The notes under the pieces: model-generated
The model's database searches: none
Told to the model about the DNA's origin: nothing
What the model saw: only the letters and a program-made list of their open reading frames with translations
Shown: piece after piece, positions 1-9,470 of the stretch
How positions within the stretch are numbered: the stretch's first letter is position 1
Layout: each line of letters begins with the position of its first letter
Origin: Bipolaris cookei
Taxonomy: Eukaryota > Ascomycota > Dothideomycetes > Pleosporales > Pleosporaceae
Assembly: GCA_002286855.1 (NCBI GenBank)
Contig: NRSV01000052.1
Location: 1-64,000 of the forward strand
DNA: 64,000 bases
Direction: 5' to 3'
Translations under genes and position numbers: made by a program

Positions 1-110
1 CATGGGTGGCTAGCGTACGTGTAGTACCTCGGTAGCACTCAGCCAATCAGCAGCAGAATCCAGGTGTTATGGCAACCCGGTGGTTACCGTGACACTGTGT
101 TACATATATA

Positions 111-160
111 ACGTACTTGACCATCGAGCCGGCCACTTTTTCTTGGCAACACGAACTTCA
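111..160 (+). mobile_element. left-end fragment of a pogo-like element (family A)
   Basis: After a TATA stretch, the sequence GAGCCGGCCACTTTTTCTTG followed by GCAACACGAAC closely matches the left terminal repeat of the element at 4322-6613 (GAGCCGGACACTTTTTCTTG, then GCATCGCGAAC). No family-A coding sequence follows directly, so only the tip survives, next to a relic of another family. Seen directly by comparing the two places; its boundaries are approximate. Confidence 0.6.
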
Positions 161-253
161 TATATAAAAAATTGAATTACTCTACACTAACTATAGAAGC
201 CTCGTACGACTCACTAGTATCTGATTAAAAATCTTCTTCTGTATCTGTTGGCG

Positions 254-459
254 CGGCAAAGGCGCTACGGACGTTGTAGCCAAATTGGACACAACTCTCG
301 CACCTGCCAAGTAGTATTAGAGGATACAGAGGCTAGCGATGCGTCTGAAGAATAATATCTTGTTTTACGTTGTAAGAAAAATCGTGGTGGTGTTGCGTAA
401 TATTATTACAAAGATAGGGTGACGCGGGAAGGTGGACGAATCACTGGTGAAACACGTTA
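254..459 (+). pseudogene. C-terminal relic of a pogo-like transposase with zinc knuckle, plus right terminal repeat (family B)
   Basis: Bases 254-355 read as 33 residues ending in TAA and contain YGRCSQIGHNSRTC. This is the zinc-knuckle tail seen in the transposases ending near 6530, 48139 and 63954, with the first cysteine replaced by tyrosine. About 100 bp downstream, 433-459 resembles the right terminal repeat of the element ending at 48246 (GACGAATCACTGGTGAAACA here, GACTCGCTCGTGAACCACGT there). The rest of the element upstream is missing, so this is a 5'-truncated, non-functional copy. Confidence 0.6.
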
Positions 460-760
460 GAGTTTTCTTTCAAGTCAATGTAATTCCATCGCAGACGGAC
501 ATGTGTTAGATAAGTTAGTACTGAAAACTTTAGCATAAGTACAATGGCTATGGCTCTTTAGAAGTGGCTCTTTGCAACATTGCCGGCTCTGTTAGAGACT
601 TGGCTTCACCGCTATATAACAACATCCGATTTCGTCACCGACAGTCTTTCTAAAAGGTTCTGTACAGAGGTACCTTTCAAAAGTTCTTGCTGATAAGGGT
701 ATCTATCGGGACGACTGTCTTGGCACCCCCCATAATTTTTTTGAAGCTGGAGGAGCAGCT

Positions 761-812
761 ATAACGTGGTTCACAAGCGAGTGGCCACCTCCCCACCAGC
801 GCGTCGACGTCG
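761..812 (+). mobile_element. left-end fragment of a family-B pogo-like element
   Basis: ATAACGTGGTTCACAAGCGA at 761 is nearly identical to the left terminal repeat at 46279. A shared tail follows (CCACCAGCGCGTCGACGTCG here, CCACCAGAGCGTCAACGTCG there). It lies inside the left non-coding part of the Tc1-like element, and no matching right end is visible inside that element. It is therefore either an old nested insertion that lost the rest or a rearranged piece. Confidence 0.6.
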
Positions 813-974
813 ACACCTTATCACGCACTTTCATCACAGTCAATAAACTATCGCGATATACCAAATTAATTATCAGAATCGCTACTATCGCTGGTGAATT
901 GATGTGTGTATTGTGTCTGCTCTCTATTATCGACCCGCCTTATCGTTATTTATACCTGGTAGTTGTGGGCGTTA

Positions 975-2100
975 AGATTAGGTTCGCTAAGGGTCCTTTT
1001 GGTTTCCCTGATAGACTCCCGGTGTTTACGTACTGGTGTAGTAATAGAGTTCCCTGAACGTTCTTCGGTTGAAGTTCAACGAATCCAGGTACTTACATCT
1101 GACACCTCGGCTCAACTGAACTCATTGCTTCTGCGGCCTTACATAGGCTGCGACAGTACAGTAGAGAAGAGCTGTGCTGATATAGCTGGCGACCTTAGTA
1201 TTCACGGCTACGTTTCGTCCACTACCGTATGGAGAGTTCTCAAAGCAGCGGGCTACAACAAGACGAAGCCAACGCGGAAGCCTGGGTTGACACAAAGGAT
1301 GAGACATGAGAGGCTTGAGTGGTGTCTTGCGCATAGAGATTGGACTCTAGAGGATTGGAAAAACGTCATCTGGTCAGACGAGACCTCCTTCGTGCTCAAC
1401 CACCGGCGTGGTAGCTATCGCGTCTGGCGACGACCAGATGAGGTATTCACCAAGTCTGTCATTGGCGAGCGGTGGAAGGGCTACTCTGAGTTTATGTTCT
1501 GGAGCTGCTTCTCATACGATCAGAAGGGTCCCCGCCACGTCTGGAGACCTGAGACTGCACAGGAGAAGAGACGGGCAGCTTTTTAGATTGAAGAGTTGAA
1601 CAAGGCTCTGGAGCCAGTGGTGAGAGAGCAGTGGGAGCTCACAACGGACATAAAGAGGTTAGGATTAAGAAACAAGCCAGGCAAATATCCTCAGTGGAGA
1701 TTCACAAAAGATATTGGTAAGCTAACTCGTGATGGTGGAGGTAGTGTTGATTGGTGGCGCTACCAGACTGAAGTTCTACTCCCAAAGCTTATACCCTTCA
1801 CAAGGGAATGTCAAAAAGGGAGACCACGTACAGTTGTTCAAGAAGATAATGCTCCTTCGCATGCTCATCATGCGCAGCGTATAATATATGAATGACAGAG
1901 GGTGGAGCGGCTTATCTGGTGTGGCAATTCACCTGATCTCAACGCTATTGAGCCAGCTTGGTCATGGCTCAAAAGGGGAACAACGAGCAAAGGGGCACCA
2001 AAAGACAGAGCAGAGGGGGCAAAGGCATGGCTGAACTAGTAGCAGGAGCTACCCCAACGCCAAATCTAGGCTTGGATAGAGCGTATTTCATTTATTATTG
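975..2100 (+). pseudogene. Tc1-like DDE transposase, disrupted
   Basis: This is the single gene of the surrounding element. One frame carries the N-terminal DNA-binding region, then the first catalytic motif IWSDET (near 1375), QEDNAPSHAHH with the second aspartate (near 1845) and SPDLNAIEPAW with the third catalytic acid (near 1930). This is the standard order for Tc1/mariner cut-and-paste transposases. In-frame stops at 1584-1586 (TAG), 1893-1895 (TGA) and 2037-2039 (TAG) interrupt the frame without shifting it. The catalytic residues persist, but no intact protein can be made. The exact N-terminus is unclear. Confidence 0.85.
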
Positions 2101-2233
2101 AAGAAATAATTTGACTTGAAGGTGGAAATGAGTACAAGGAGGGGCGGCGGGAAAGATCCGAATAATCTTCGGTAGTATTTCGGTATTAATACAGATGATC
2201 CCTGTCAGCAAGAACTTTTGAGAGGTACCTCTG

Positions 2234-2562
2234 TAAGTGCTAGCAGACCCAAACCTATTCATAACTTCAGGGCGGTGAAATATCATTCGATCGCCTGTTT
2301 AGCAATCAGAGTAGGCAGGGGAGAAGCACCGAGGTCGGAAATGAGTTAGAGATAGGCAAAGAGCGCTAGCCTATAACAAACACCATTCTAATACACCTCG
2401 CACTATTTCTGCAAATATATTATGCCCTACTAATGATGATAGGGTGGCGAAAGAGCTCTATGCTAACTAGAACGCATTCCTGGCCGTAGTAAAGTTGTTT
2501 TTCTAGATCAGCGATCAATCTACTTGGATTGGCAATCTTCAGAAGTATAGACAGAGCCTGTG
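2234..2562. other. non-coding gap between two transposable elements
   Basis: No convincing coding frame, RNA gene or terminal repeat is visible between the Tc1-like element and the LTR fragment. Confidence 0.5.
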
Positions 2563-3010
2563 TGTTACAAGTAACAGAAGGATTCTCTCCTTAACGAGAG
2601 ACGGGAAGGCTAGAGGGCCATAGACGTCCACATCAGAAGGTAATGATCATCGCGTGGTTTGGTGTCACGTGATGTGCCATCCCGCCAAGGCTGGCCATCC
2701 GGGATGGCAGTGCATGAAGGGATGGCAGGATTGGAAGCAATGAGGATATAAGTATGGATGGGTTTTCATTATTTACTCTCGTTGGGGTCAACTCAAATTG
2801 TACTTTCTTACTAGTATCTTTACTTAACAAGATTGTTACTTGTTAGTCTATAGCAATATATATTAGTGTTTGTCAAAACCTCCGGTTACATTCATAACTA
2901 TTTTCCACTATGAATCGCCAGACGAATCGCACAGCTTACCGCAGATTACCATCTCTCCCTAGCCCAGACCGAGACTAGGGAAGTATAGCCAAACCCCATG
3001 CAACACTGTA
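2563..3010 (+). mobile_element. LTR plus leader fragment of an LTR retrotransposon (copy 1)
   Basis: 2563-2890 begins TGTTACAAGTAACA and ends CCTCCGGTTACA, the TG...CA form of an LTR, with a TATAAGTA box near 2747. An inverted second copy lies at 31745-32208. The similarity continues past the LTR end for about 120 bp in both (for example CCACTATGAATCGCCAGAC here), so each copy is a 5' LTR with the start of the internal region. No target duplication is obvious and no polyprotein is present. Superfamily assignment is not possible from this piece alone. Confidence 0.7.
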
Positions 3011-3206
3011 GTTAGCTCGATTCTCCTTATTCTGGGGATTTATGGGTCCAATTAACGCTAATTATGTGGGTAGAATACGATTATAGGCAAAGTACATTTA
3101 CTTGGCTTTTAAACTAAACTAGTGTCCCTGTTTTCACAATTTATACTTAGAGAACTCTTCGTCGCAACCCTTCCTGTCTAAATCACTCCTCAGTTTCTTT
3201 GTCAAC

Positions 3207-3618
3207 ATGCGTCTTGCAATCCTCGCTTCAATAATCCCCTTGTTGTCTTTTACAGTTGCGCAAGGCAATTGGGTACTTTGCAACAATTTATCCTTTCCCT
3301 CGGTATAATACGACTAACCAGCCACGTATAGAACTGCAAAAACTGGGATGATTCGGACTATGCAAACGATCCAAAAGTTTATAACAGCGCTCTTCATGGA
3401 CTCTGCGTAAACGATGCCGGCGCAGGATTGGCCCACCCATGTACCTCTGTAAGATGAAGCCTCGTTTCATATGTCTCGATCCTGATATTGTTTATTTAGG
3501 AACGACCTTGTTACATAAACAACAATGGTATACAATCTTTTCTGAATCTAGAGCTAAGAGTGCTGATGATTTAACAGGCTGTATTCCAATCAATGATTAT
3601 GTAGCTAACTGTTCTTGA
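3207..3618 (+). CDS. small secreted cysteine-rich protein (candidate effector), 4 exons
   Basis: Four exons (3207-3272, 3332-3448, 3500-3527, 3578-3618) join without frame conflict into an 83-residue protein. The introns are 59, 51 and 50 bp, all GT-AG, and the first has a CTAAC branch site. The N-terminus MRLAILASIIPLLSFTVAQG is a good signal peptide, probably cut after VAQ or nearby. The mature part of about 64 residues has six cysteines, including NCKNWDD, GLCVND, HPCTS, RPCYINNNGC and ANCS at the C-terminus. This composition suits a disulfide-stabilised apoplastic protein. I recognise no family. The gene sits between a retrotransposon fragment and a pogo-like element, a common setting for fungal effectors. 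The model rests on splice consensus and reading frame only; expression is unknown. Confidence 0.7.
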
Positions 3619-4319
3619 GCCTCTCTCTAACGGCTGAATTCCCTTCGGTACCGCTCGTCGATGGAATCTTGGTGCACGACTACAAAATCTGAGTGTGTGC
3701 CTCAGCATCCGGATTCTGCCTATCTGAACTGCGCTTAGAGGCCACGCTCAGAAGCTTTGGGGTTATCTGTTTGAGCAACGCTTAGATTAAAGTAACAGTG
3801 TTTCTTCGATCCGTATGCATATATGAACGTTCTAGTAGATATTAGATGTGTACTGAATACAATCCTGTTACACCCGGCACTACTCTTTACTATTATACGC
3901 TAATCAGATATATATTATACGGGGTTAAGCTATACCCCTCTATTATTATTCTAGGTTAGGGCAAGATGGCTTAACATAGTGGCCTATAAGTACCAAGTAG
4001 TTCTATAAGAAAGAAGCTATAGAAATTAAATAGAGAAACTGCAATAAGTGGACTCACTGAGCTGAGCATATAACTATATACGCCATCTGTGTGCCAGAAG
4101 GTAGAGTATAAGACAACGAAGCTACGCGTTGCCTTACGTAATCGATATTTAAGCTTGTACAATCGCTATTGAGATTGATTCCTTAGCGTAGTCTTAGCTA
4201 CAAGGACGTAGCCCATCACATGATATTTAGCTATACTCATGAATACTTAATATAGTTAGGAACACTTAATATAATCAAAGTCTGGAATAGAAAGTATTGT
4301 GTAATACTATATTTTCTAG
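3619..4319. other. AT-rich intergenic sequence
   Basis: Contains no ORF with recognisable content and many in-frame stops. It separates the small secreted gene from the pogo-like element. Confidence 0.5.
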
Positions 4320-4598
4320 TAACGTAAAGCACCACCGAGCCGGACACACCACCGAGCCGGACACTTTTTCTTGGCATCGCGAACATCACTTGCAAAGTAA
4401 CATGTCCCAACTACGTAAAGATACATTAACTCAGAGAGAAGGCAGAATTACTCTTGCTATTCAGGCCTATCGTACGGGCCAGTTTAAGAGCATTCGACGC
4501 GCTGCTGCTGTCTACAACGTTCCTTTTCAGCGGCTTTCTGATCGGCTTAACAAAATCACTTTTCGACCCCAGATATCTCCAAACTGCCGCAAACTAAC

Positions 4599-5011
4599 TG
4601 TCAAAGTGTAGGGTGCTGCTTGTTCTACTATCGACTCAGAGGTAGAGGTCTCTGCCTTCTACTTGTCCGTAGTAGACTCAGAGCCAGCTTGATCGAGAGA
4701 TTCTAGAGAGAGAAGATATGTGCTAGGGAAGAAACACTAATTGATTGATCGTTGGTAGTGTGAATTGATCTTATGTGAAGTGCTCTGTCTTCTATCTACT
4801 TGCTATCCTACTACTATATATATTAGCTAGAATAGATTCTAGAAGAGTCTATCTAGTAGTAGCTTGCGTAATCTATAGCGGCATAGATAGATGTCTATTG
4901 ATCGATTATAGTCTTGATAGATCGACTATAGACTTGATTGATCGCAGAGTCCGGGTGTGGACTGCGCATCCGGATTCTGTAGTAGAATAGCTGAGTAGCT
5001 TATCTACAACA
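4599..5011 (-). mobile_element. solo LTR (Copia-like) with 5-bp target duplication
   Basis: The 413-bp insert reads TG...CA on the minus strand (TGTTGTAGATAAGC to CACTTTGACA). It is flanked by the direct repeat CTAAC (4594-4598 and 5012-5016). Removing the insert and one CTAAC restores the transposase frame exactly, which makes the insertion call secure. It arose by LTR-LTR recombination of a retrotransposon that landed in the pogo-like element. Assignment to Copia is inference from size and 5-bp duplication only. Confidence 0.85.
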
Positions 5012-5734
5012 CTAACTATAATTGAAGAGCAAACAATTGTACGATATATTCTTGATCTAGACTCACGAGGATTTGCTCCCCGACTGTGTGAGGTAGCGGA
5101 TATGGCAGAGAAACTACTGCGCGTACGAGATGGCCAACCTTTGGTCAAGAACTGGGCAGAGCGATTTGTATCGCGTTCCGACGAGCTTAAAACAGCTTTC
5201 AATCGAGCAAAGGACCGCCAGAGAATACAGCAGGAAGATCCAGAGGTTATTAACGCGTGGTTTGAGCTTGTACGAGAGACAATTGAGAAGTATGGAGTAC
5301 ATTCTGACGACATCCATAACTTTGACGAGACTGGCTTTCAGATGGGCGTGATTGGCTCAATGAAGGTAGTTACAGGCGCAGAGCGTCGTACGAGGCCTAC
5401 TTTGACGCAGCCAGGCAATCGTGAGTGGGTTACAGTTATTCAGAGCATCTGCGCTGCGGGGTATGCTACTCCGCCATTCATTATCTACAAGGGACGCGTC
5501 CATATCTCTGCTTGGTACGAAGAAGTAGATATACCGTACGATTGGAAGCTCTCAGTATCACAGAACGGCTGGACAAATAACGCGCTTGGTCTTGAGTGGT
5601 TAAAGCACTTTGACGAGCATACAAAGACGCGTCAGGCGGGGTCGTACAGGCTACTTATTCTTGACGGCCATGAGAGCCACCTAAACCAAGAATTTAAGGA
5701 CTACTGTCTTGAACAGAAGATTCTTACTCTTTGT

Positions 5735-6003
5735 TTGATCGCAGAGTCCGGGTGTGGACTGCGCATCCGGATTCTGTCGTGGAATAGCTGAGTAGCTTAT
5801 CTACAACAGCCTGCTCCTAAAATCCGGATGCCACCTAGAGCTCCGAGTCTCGCCGAGACTCGGTGCGCTCTGACCGACAACCGGAGCGACTAGGTCTTAT
5901 CGACTCGATTGTGCAGGGGCAGCTAGCACTGTATATAGATAGCTACGTAGCTCAGAAGCTCAGTTCTCTATCGAATACAATCTTGTTACCAGGCATCGGC
6001 AAC
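5735..6003 (-). mobile_element. retrotransposon fragment (3' internal end plus first 74 bp of LTR)
   Basis: Bases 5735-5808 match 4938-5011 of the solo LTR at 72 of 74 positions. On the minus strand this is the first 74 bp of the LTR, so the sequence on the other side (5809 to about 6003) should be the internal end preceding a 3' LTR. It includes the palindrome GAGTCTCGCCGAGACTC. It replaces the central part of the transposase. The right boundary is approximate, and the internal region is not recognisable as protein. Confidence 0.55.
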
Positions 6004-6629
6004 CTTTGCGCAGCCTCTCACACCCACCACAAGAAGCTCAGCTAGAAACACCCTGGGAGTCTAAAACCCCTAGCAATTCGTACGAATTTGGATCACAGTC
6101 GAAGCTTGTGAGAGATCCTTTTGTACGATCACCAACTGCTGCACAAGAAGGCTTCTCAAAGCTTATTGAAGGAGCTGAGGAGATGCTACATGAGAATGTG
6201 CTTATGAAGGCCCGCATACGAGAGCTTGAAGAGCAATTAGCTGAGGTAACAAAGCGCCGAGGGCGTAAAAGAAAGCGAATTCAGACAGGCAGGACACTAG
6301 ACTTTGGTGCAGGAGCATCGCAGGCAGCTGAAAATGCTGATACTGGTCGTACGGCATCAAAGAAGGCGCGTGGTGGGGGTAGTCAAGAAAAGGCTCTACC
6401 AGGTCAACGGCACTGTGGAACCTGTGGGAGAGTGGGCCATAACGCCCGTACGTGCCAAAAAGATGTAGAAGAAGATTCTCTATCAGATACAAGTGAGTTG
6501 TATAACGCATCTATAGCTAGTGTAGAGTAATTCGAGTTTTCGTACATGAAGTTCGTGATGCCAAGAAAAAGTGTCCGGCTCGGTGGTGTGTCCGGCTCGG
6601 TGGTGCTTTACGTTATGCTTAGAAAGATG

Positions 6630-9257
6630 TTACATCTCAACGTAACTCCATTCTAATTCATTAGCCGTGATGCCGTCTACTTGCACCTTGTGCATCTCTC
6701 CTGGCATAATATCAAAGCCATTGTCGCTTAACCGTACACCTTTTCTTTCGCTAAACACAAAACCCTTTACTGGCTTTGAAGACGATACAAAAGCCATGGT
6801 CAAGTCCCCAGAATACTCCACCTTGATCCCTCGATCTTCAAAAGAGAGATATTTGATTGGCTCCGGCCAAGATACGTCCTTTGCAATACAATGGCCGTAT
6901 ATATGTAGTGTCGCCTCAATAACGAAAGGGTTAGCTGTCGTAAGATCAAACTCATCAGAATGCTGTGAGTTGTCCACGTCCACCACACGATTCTTGATAA
7001 TCTCGGTAGTCTTATTGGCAGAAATGCGAATATTTCGCTCTATTTCCTGTCCCACTTTCGCCCCCGTCTTGATCGATACGTAACTGATCTTCACACTCCC
7101 CTCCGTCTCTTTCACCGTGCTATTAGTAACCCAGACATCAAACTCAACATCCTGCCACAACTTGCGCATATCAATATGTCCCGTATCCCGCTGCCACAGC
7201 TCATCCGCCGGCTGCATAGTCCAACTTGTAACCTTGCGCTGCACACCAATAGTAATAGGCTGCATGGAACGCTTGATAGCATAATATGCCGGTTTAGGTA
7301 TACGATCGTAGTCGACAACAGCCCACGACAAGGTCGGCCAGCAATCGTTAAGCTGCCAAACCAACACACCCCCACATTTGCGACTACCGCGCGTTCCCCA
7401 ATCCCGACGCCAGGACTTGTACGCCCACGCCATAGCATCCGCTTGCATGACCTGAGTCAGATGCGTATAACCACGTAAATCATATCTGATGCGGAAGTTC
7501 TCAGCCACATAGCTTATCAAGCGTCGCTCATGTCCAATCGCTTTGTTGCGGAAGTCCATAGCCATGGAGCCCGGGTAGCGGTCTTCTGGCCGCGTAACCC
7601 ATTTCTCGATTGTAGATGTGTGTGGATAGGCTTCCATGCCGAATTCGGAGACGAAACGACCGCCTAGCTCAGGGAGGCGTTGGTACGGTTCCATTGTACC
7701 GTGCCAGACGTTCCATTGGTGGACGTCGCCGATTGCGGGATCGACTTTTAGGACGGTGGAGCGGCCGTTGCCGAAGGGGGAGCTGGGGTGGTAAGGTGTA
7801 TTTGGGGATTCTTGGGATACTATCTTTGGGAGGAGATGCTCGTAGATGTAGCGTGCTGGGAAGTTTGTTCTGAGCCAGGACTCGGGGTCTTTGTTGTCGG
7901 GATCGTAGTCGAGTCCGTAGCGCTCTACAATTTGGTAGTCTTCGTTGTTTCCTGCCCAGAGGATGATGCTTGGATGGTTTCGTAGTCGCTGGACGTTTTG
8001 TTTGGCTTCAGTTTCCACACTCTTTAGATATTCTGTGTGTGCTGGATAGTTTGCACAGGCAAACATGAAGTCTTGCCATATCAGCACACCTAGCTCGTCA
8101 GCTGCAGCGTACAGCGTATCGGCTTCATAGATGCCACCACCCCATATGCGAAGCATTGTTTGGTTCCCGTCGGCAGCGAGCTTTACCCATGCGTGATAGT
8201 CGGAAGGCGTGAGACGCGTCAGAAAGGAGTCTGCGGGTATCCAGCAGGAGCCACCACAGAAGATATCGATGTTGTTGACTCGGAAATAGAACGATTGGCC
8301 GTCTTTGTCCGGTTCTTGGATAAGTTCCGTGCGACGAAAGCCAAAATCTTGCGAGATGGAGTGAAGTATCTGGAATTCGGAATGAGCGTCAGCTTGCGCA
8401 TGAACCGTGTACAGATTCTGATCGCCGTAGCCTCGTGGCCACCAGAGATCAATATCTTTCATGATACCAGAGGCGCTGACCGTTCCGCGTCGCTCTCCAG
8501 ACTGGATATTTATGGTATCCCTCCATTCAATAACATTGCTTCCTCTCTTCGTGACAGTAAGAATCACTAGGTCAACGCAGCCTTCCCACTCAACTCTAGC
8601 TACCACCGATGTAGACTTCAAGTCGTGCGAGAGATCGTACCAGATCTCCAGATTTGATATTCGACTGGTCCACGTATCCAGTGATATCGGTTTCCAAATA
8701 CCACACGTCATGAGTATTGGACCCCAATCCCATCCCCAATTATACTGTGCTTTGCGAACCGGACCGCGCGAGATCTCAGTCTGATGTACAATGTACCGAT
8801 GTTCTTTATGTGCCTTGACAAGTTTCAGACCCCTCTTTCGCGCAGAATGAAAGACAATTTCTAATGCATTGTCTCGGTCCTTCAGCTTCTCTGTAACGTC
8901 AACCCGATACTCCACAAACATGTTGTCTGATTCGAGGATCAACACGCCATTTAAATAGACGGAGGCGAAGGTATCCAATCCTTCGAATCAAAATTCGGAA
9001 GCCACACCAGCTTTGCCATAATATTGAGGTGCAGCGAACGTGGTACAATATGTCCATGTCTCGTCTCCGACCCAGCGTACTGACAGCTCGTTGAGGTCAT
9101 TGAAGGGATCCTTGATTTTTCCGTTCTTGAAAAGGTCACGATGTATCTCGGTTGGTGCATCGTGCACGGGTAGAAAGGGGCTAGTGGAGGAACGATTGCC
9201 TTGCTTGACCGTCCAACCTGTTGCGAGCGGCGTCGATGTATGCGGTACTAGCTGCAT
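6630..9257 (-). pseudogene. GH2 beta-mannosidase (intracellular MndB type), one nonsense codon
   Basis: Starting at ATG 9257, the frame runs about 875 codons to TAA at 6630, close to the size of fungal MndB-type beta-mannosidases, which hydrolyse terminal beta-1,4-mannose from manno-oligosaccharides. The N-terminus (ATGWTVKQGN) lacks a signal peptide, as in that type. The order is GH2 sugar-binding domain (LDTFASVYLNG), Ig-like domain (DFGFRRTELI), then the TIM barrel with acid/base WAGNNED and nucleophile region VSEFGMEAYP. One in-frame TGA at 8988-8990, between ASEF and FEGLDTF, interrupts an otherwise intact gene. No intron can remove it. Either the gene is recently dead, or the base is a sequencing error. 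A pogo-like element lies 16 bp past the stop. Confidence 0.85.
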
Positions 9258-9470
9258 ACTTGGTTTCGTCGTCCATACGTTCAAAGCGAAGGATATACTT
9301 TGGTGTTCATGGCATATGTTCGGTGGCTTTTGACCCGCAGCGGCAGCACCACTTTCCCGGATGCGGGGTTCCCCACAGCTCTTTCAGGATAGGATCAGCG
9401 CTCACCGTTGTGCAGGGTATGGTAAGAAAAATCCTCGTTCAAACTAGGGTAAATAGACATGTTATTAGCC

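Larger units (their letters stand above)
665..2233 (+). mobile_element. Tc1/mariner-like DNA transposon, complete ends, dead
   Basis: The first ~35 bp (CAGAGGTACC at 665, continuing through AAAAGTTCTTGCTGA) are the inverted complement of the last ~35 bp (ending AGAGGTACCTCTG at 2233), with only about two or three differences. Both ends abut a TA dinucleotide (663-664 and 2234-2235), as expected from TA target duplication. The 1.57-kb length suits a Tc1-like element. It contains one degenerate transposase gene on the plus strand, and a left-end fragment of another family sits within its 5' non-coding part. It cannot encode an active enzyme as it stands. Confidence 0.85.
4402..6530 (+). pseudogene. 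pogo/Fot-type (DDE_1) transposase with C-terminal zinc knuckle, disrupted
   Basis: The N-terminal psq-type helix-turn-helix starts at ATG 4402 (SIRRAAAVYNVPFQRLSDRL). The solo LTR falls in codon ACT near 4597; without it the frame runs straight on from KLT to IIEEQ at 5018. The middle part has NFDETGF (first aspartate, near 5319) and LILDGHESH (second, near 5662). The frame then breaks at 5735, where a retrotransposon fragment replaces the part that would hold the third aspartate. The C-terminal part (6006-6530) has a coiled-coil-like charged stretch and a CX2CX4HX4C zinc knuckle, CGTCGRVGHNARTC. It is not functional because the third catalytic residue is missing. Confidence 0.85.
4322..6613 (+). 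mobile_element. pogo/Fot-like DNA transposon, family A, with nested LTR sequences
   Basis: The left end (ACGTAAAGCACCACCGAGCC) and right end (GGCTCGGTGGTGCTTTACGT) are perfect inverted complements. Each is flanked by TA (4320-4321 and 6614-6615). The terminal repeat holds a tandem submotif, CACCGAGCCGGACAC twice, before CTTTTTCTTGGCATC. The element carries one plus-strand transposase gene interrupted by a solo LTR (4599-5011) and a retrotransposon fragment (5735-6003). Its right end lies only 16 bp beyond the stop codon of the GH2 gene, so it occupies that gene's 3' untranslated region. Confidence 0.88.
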
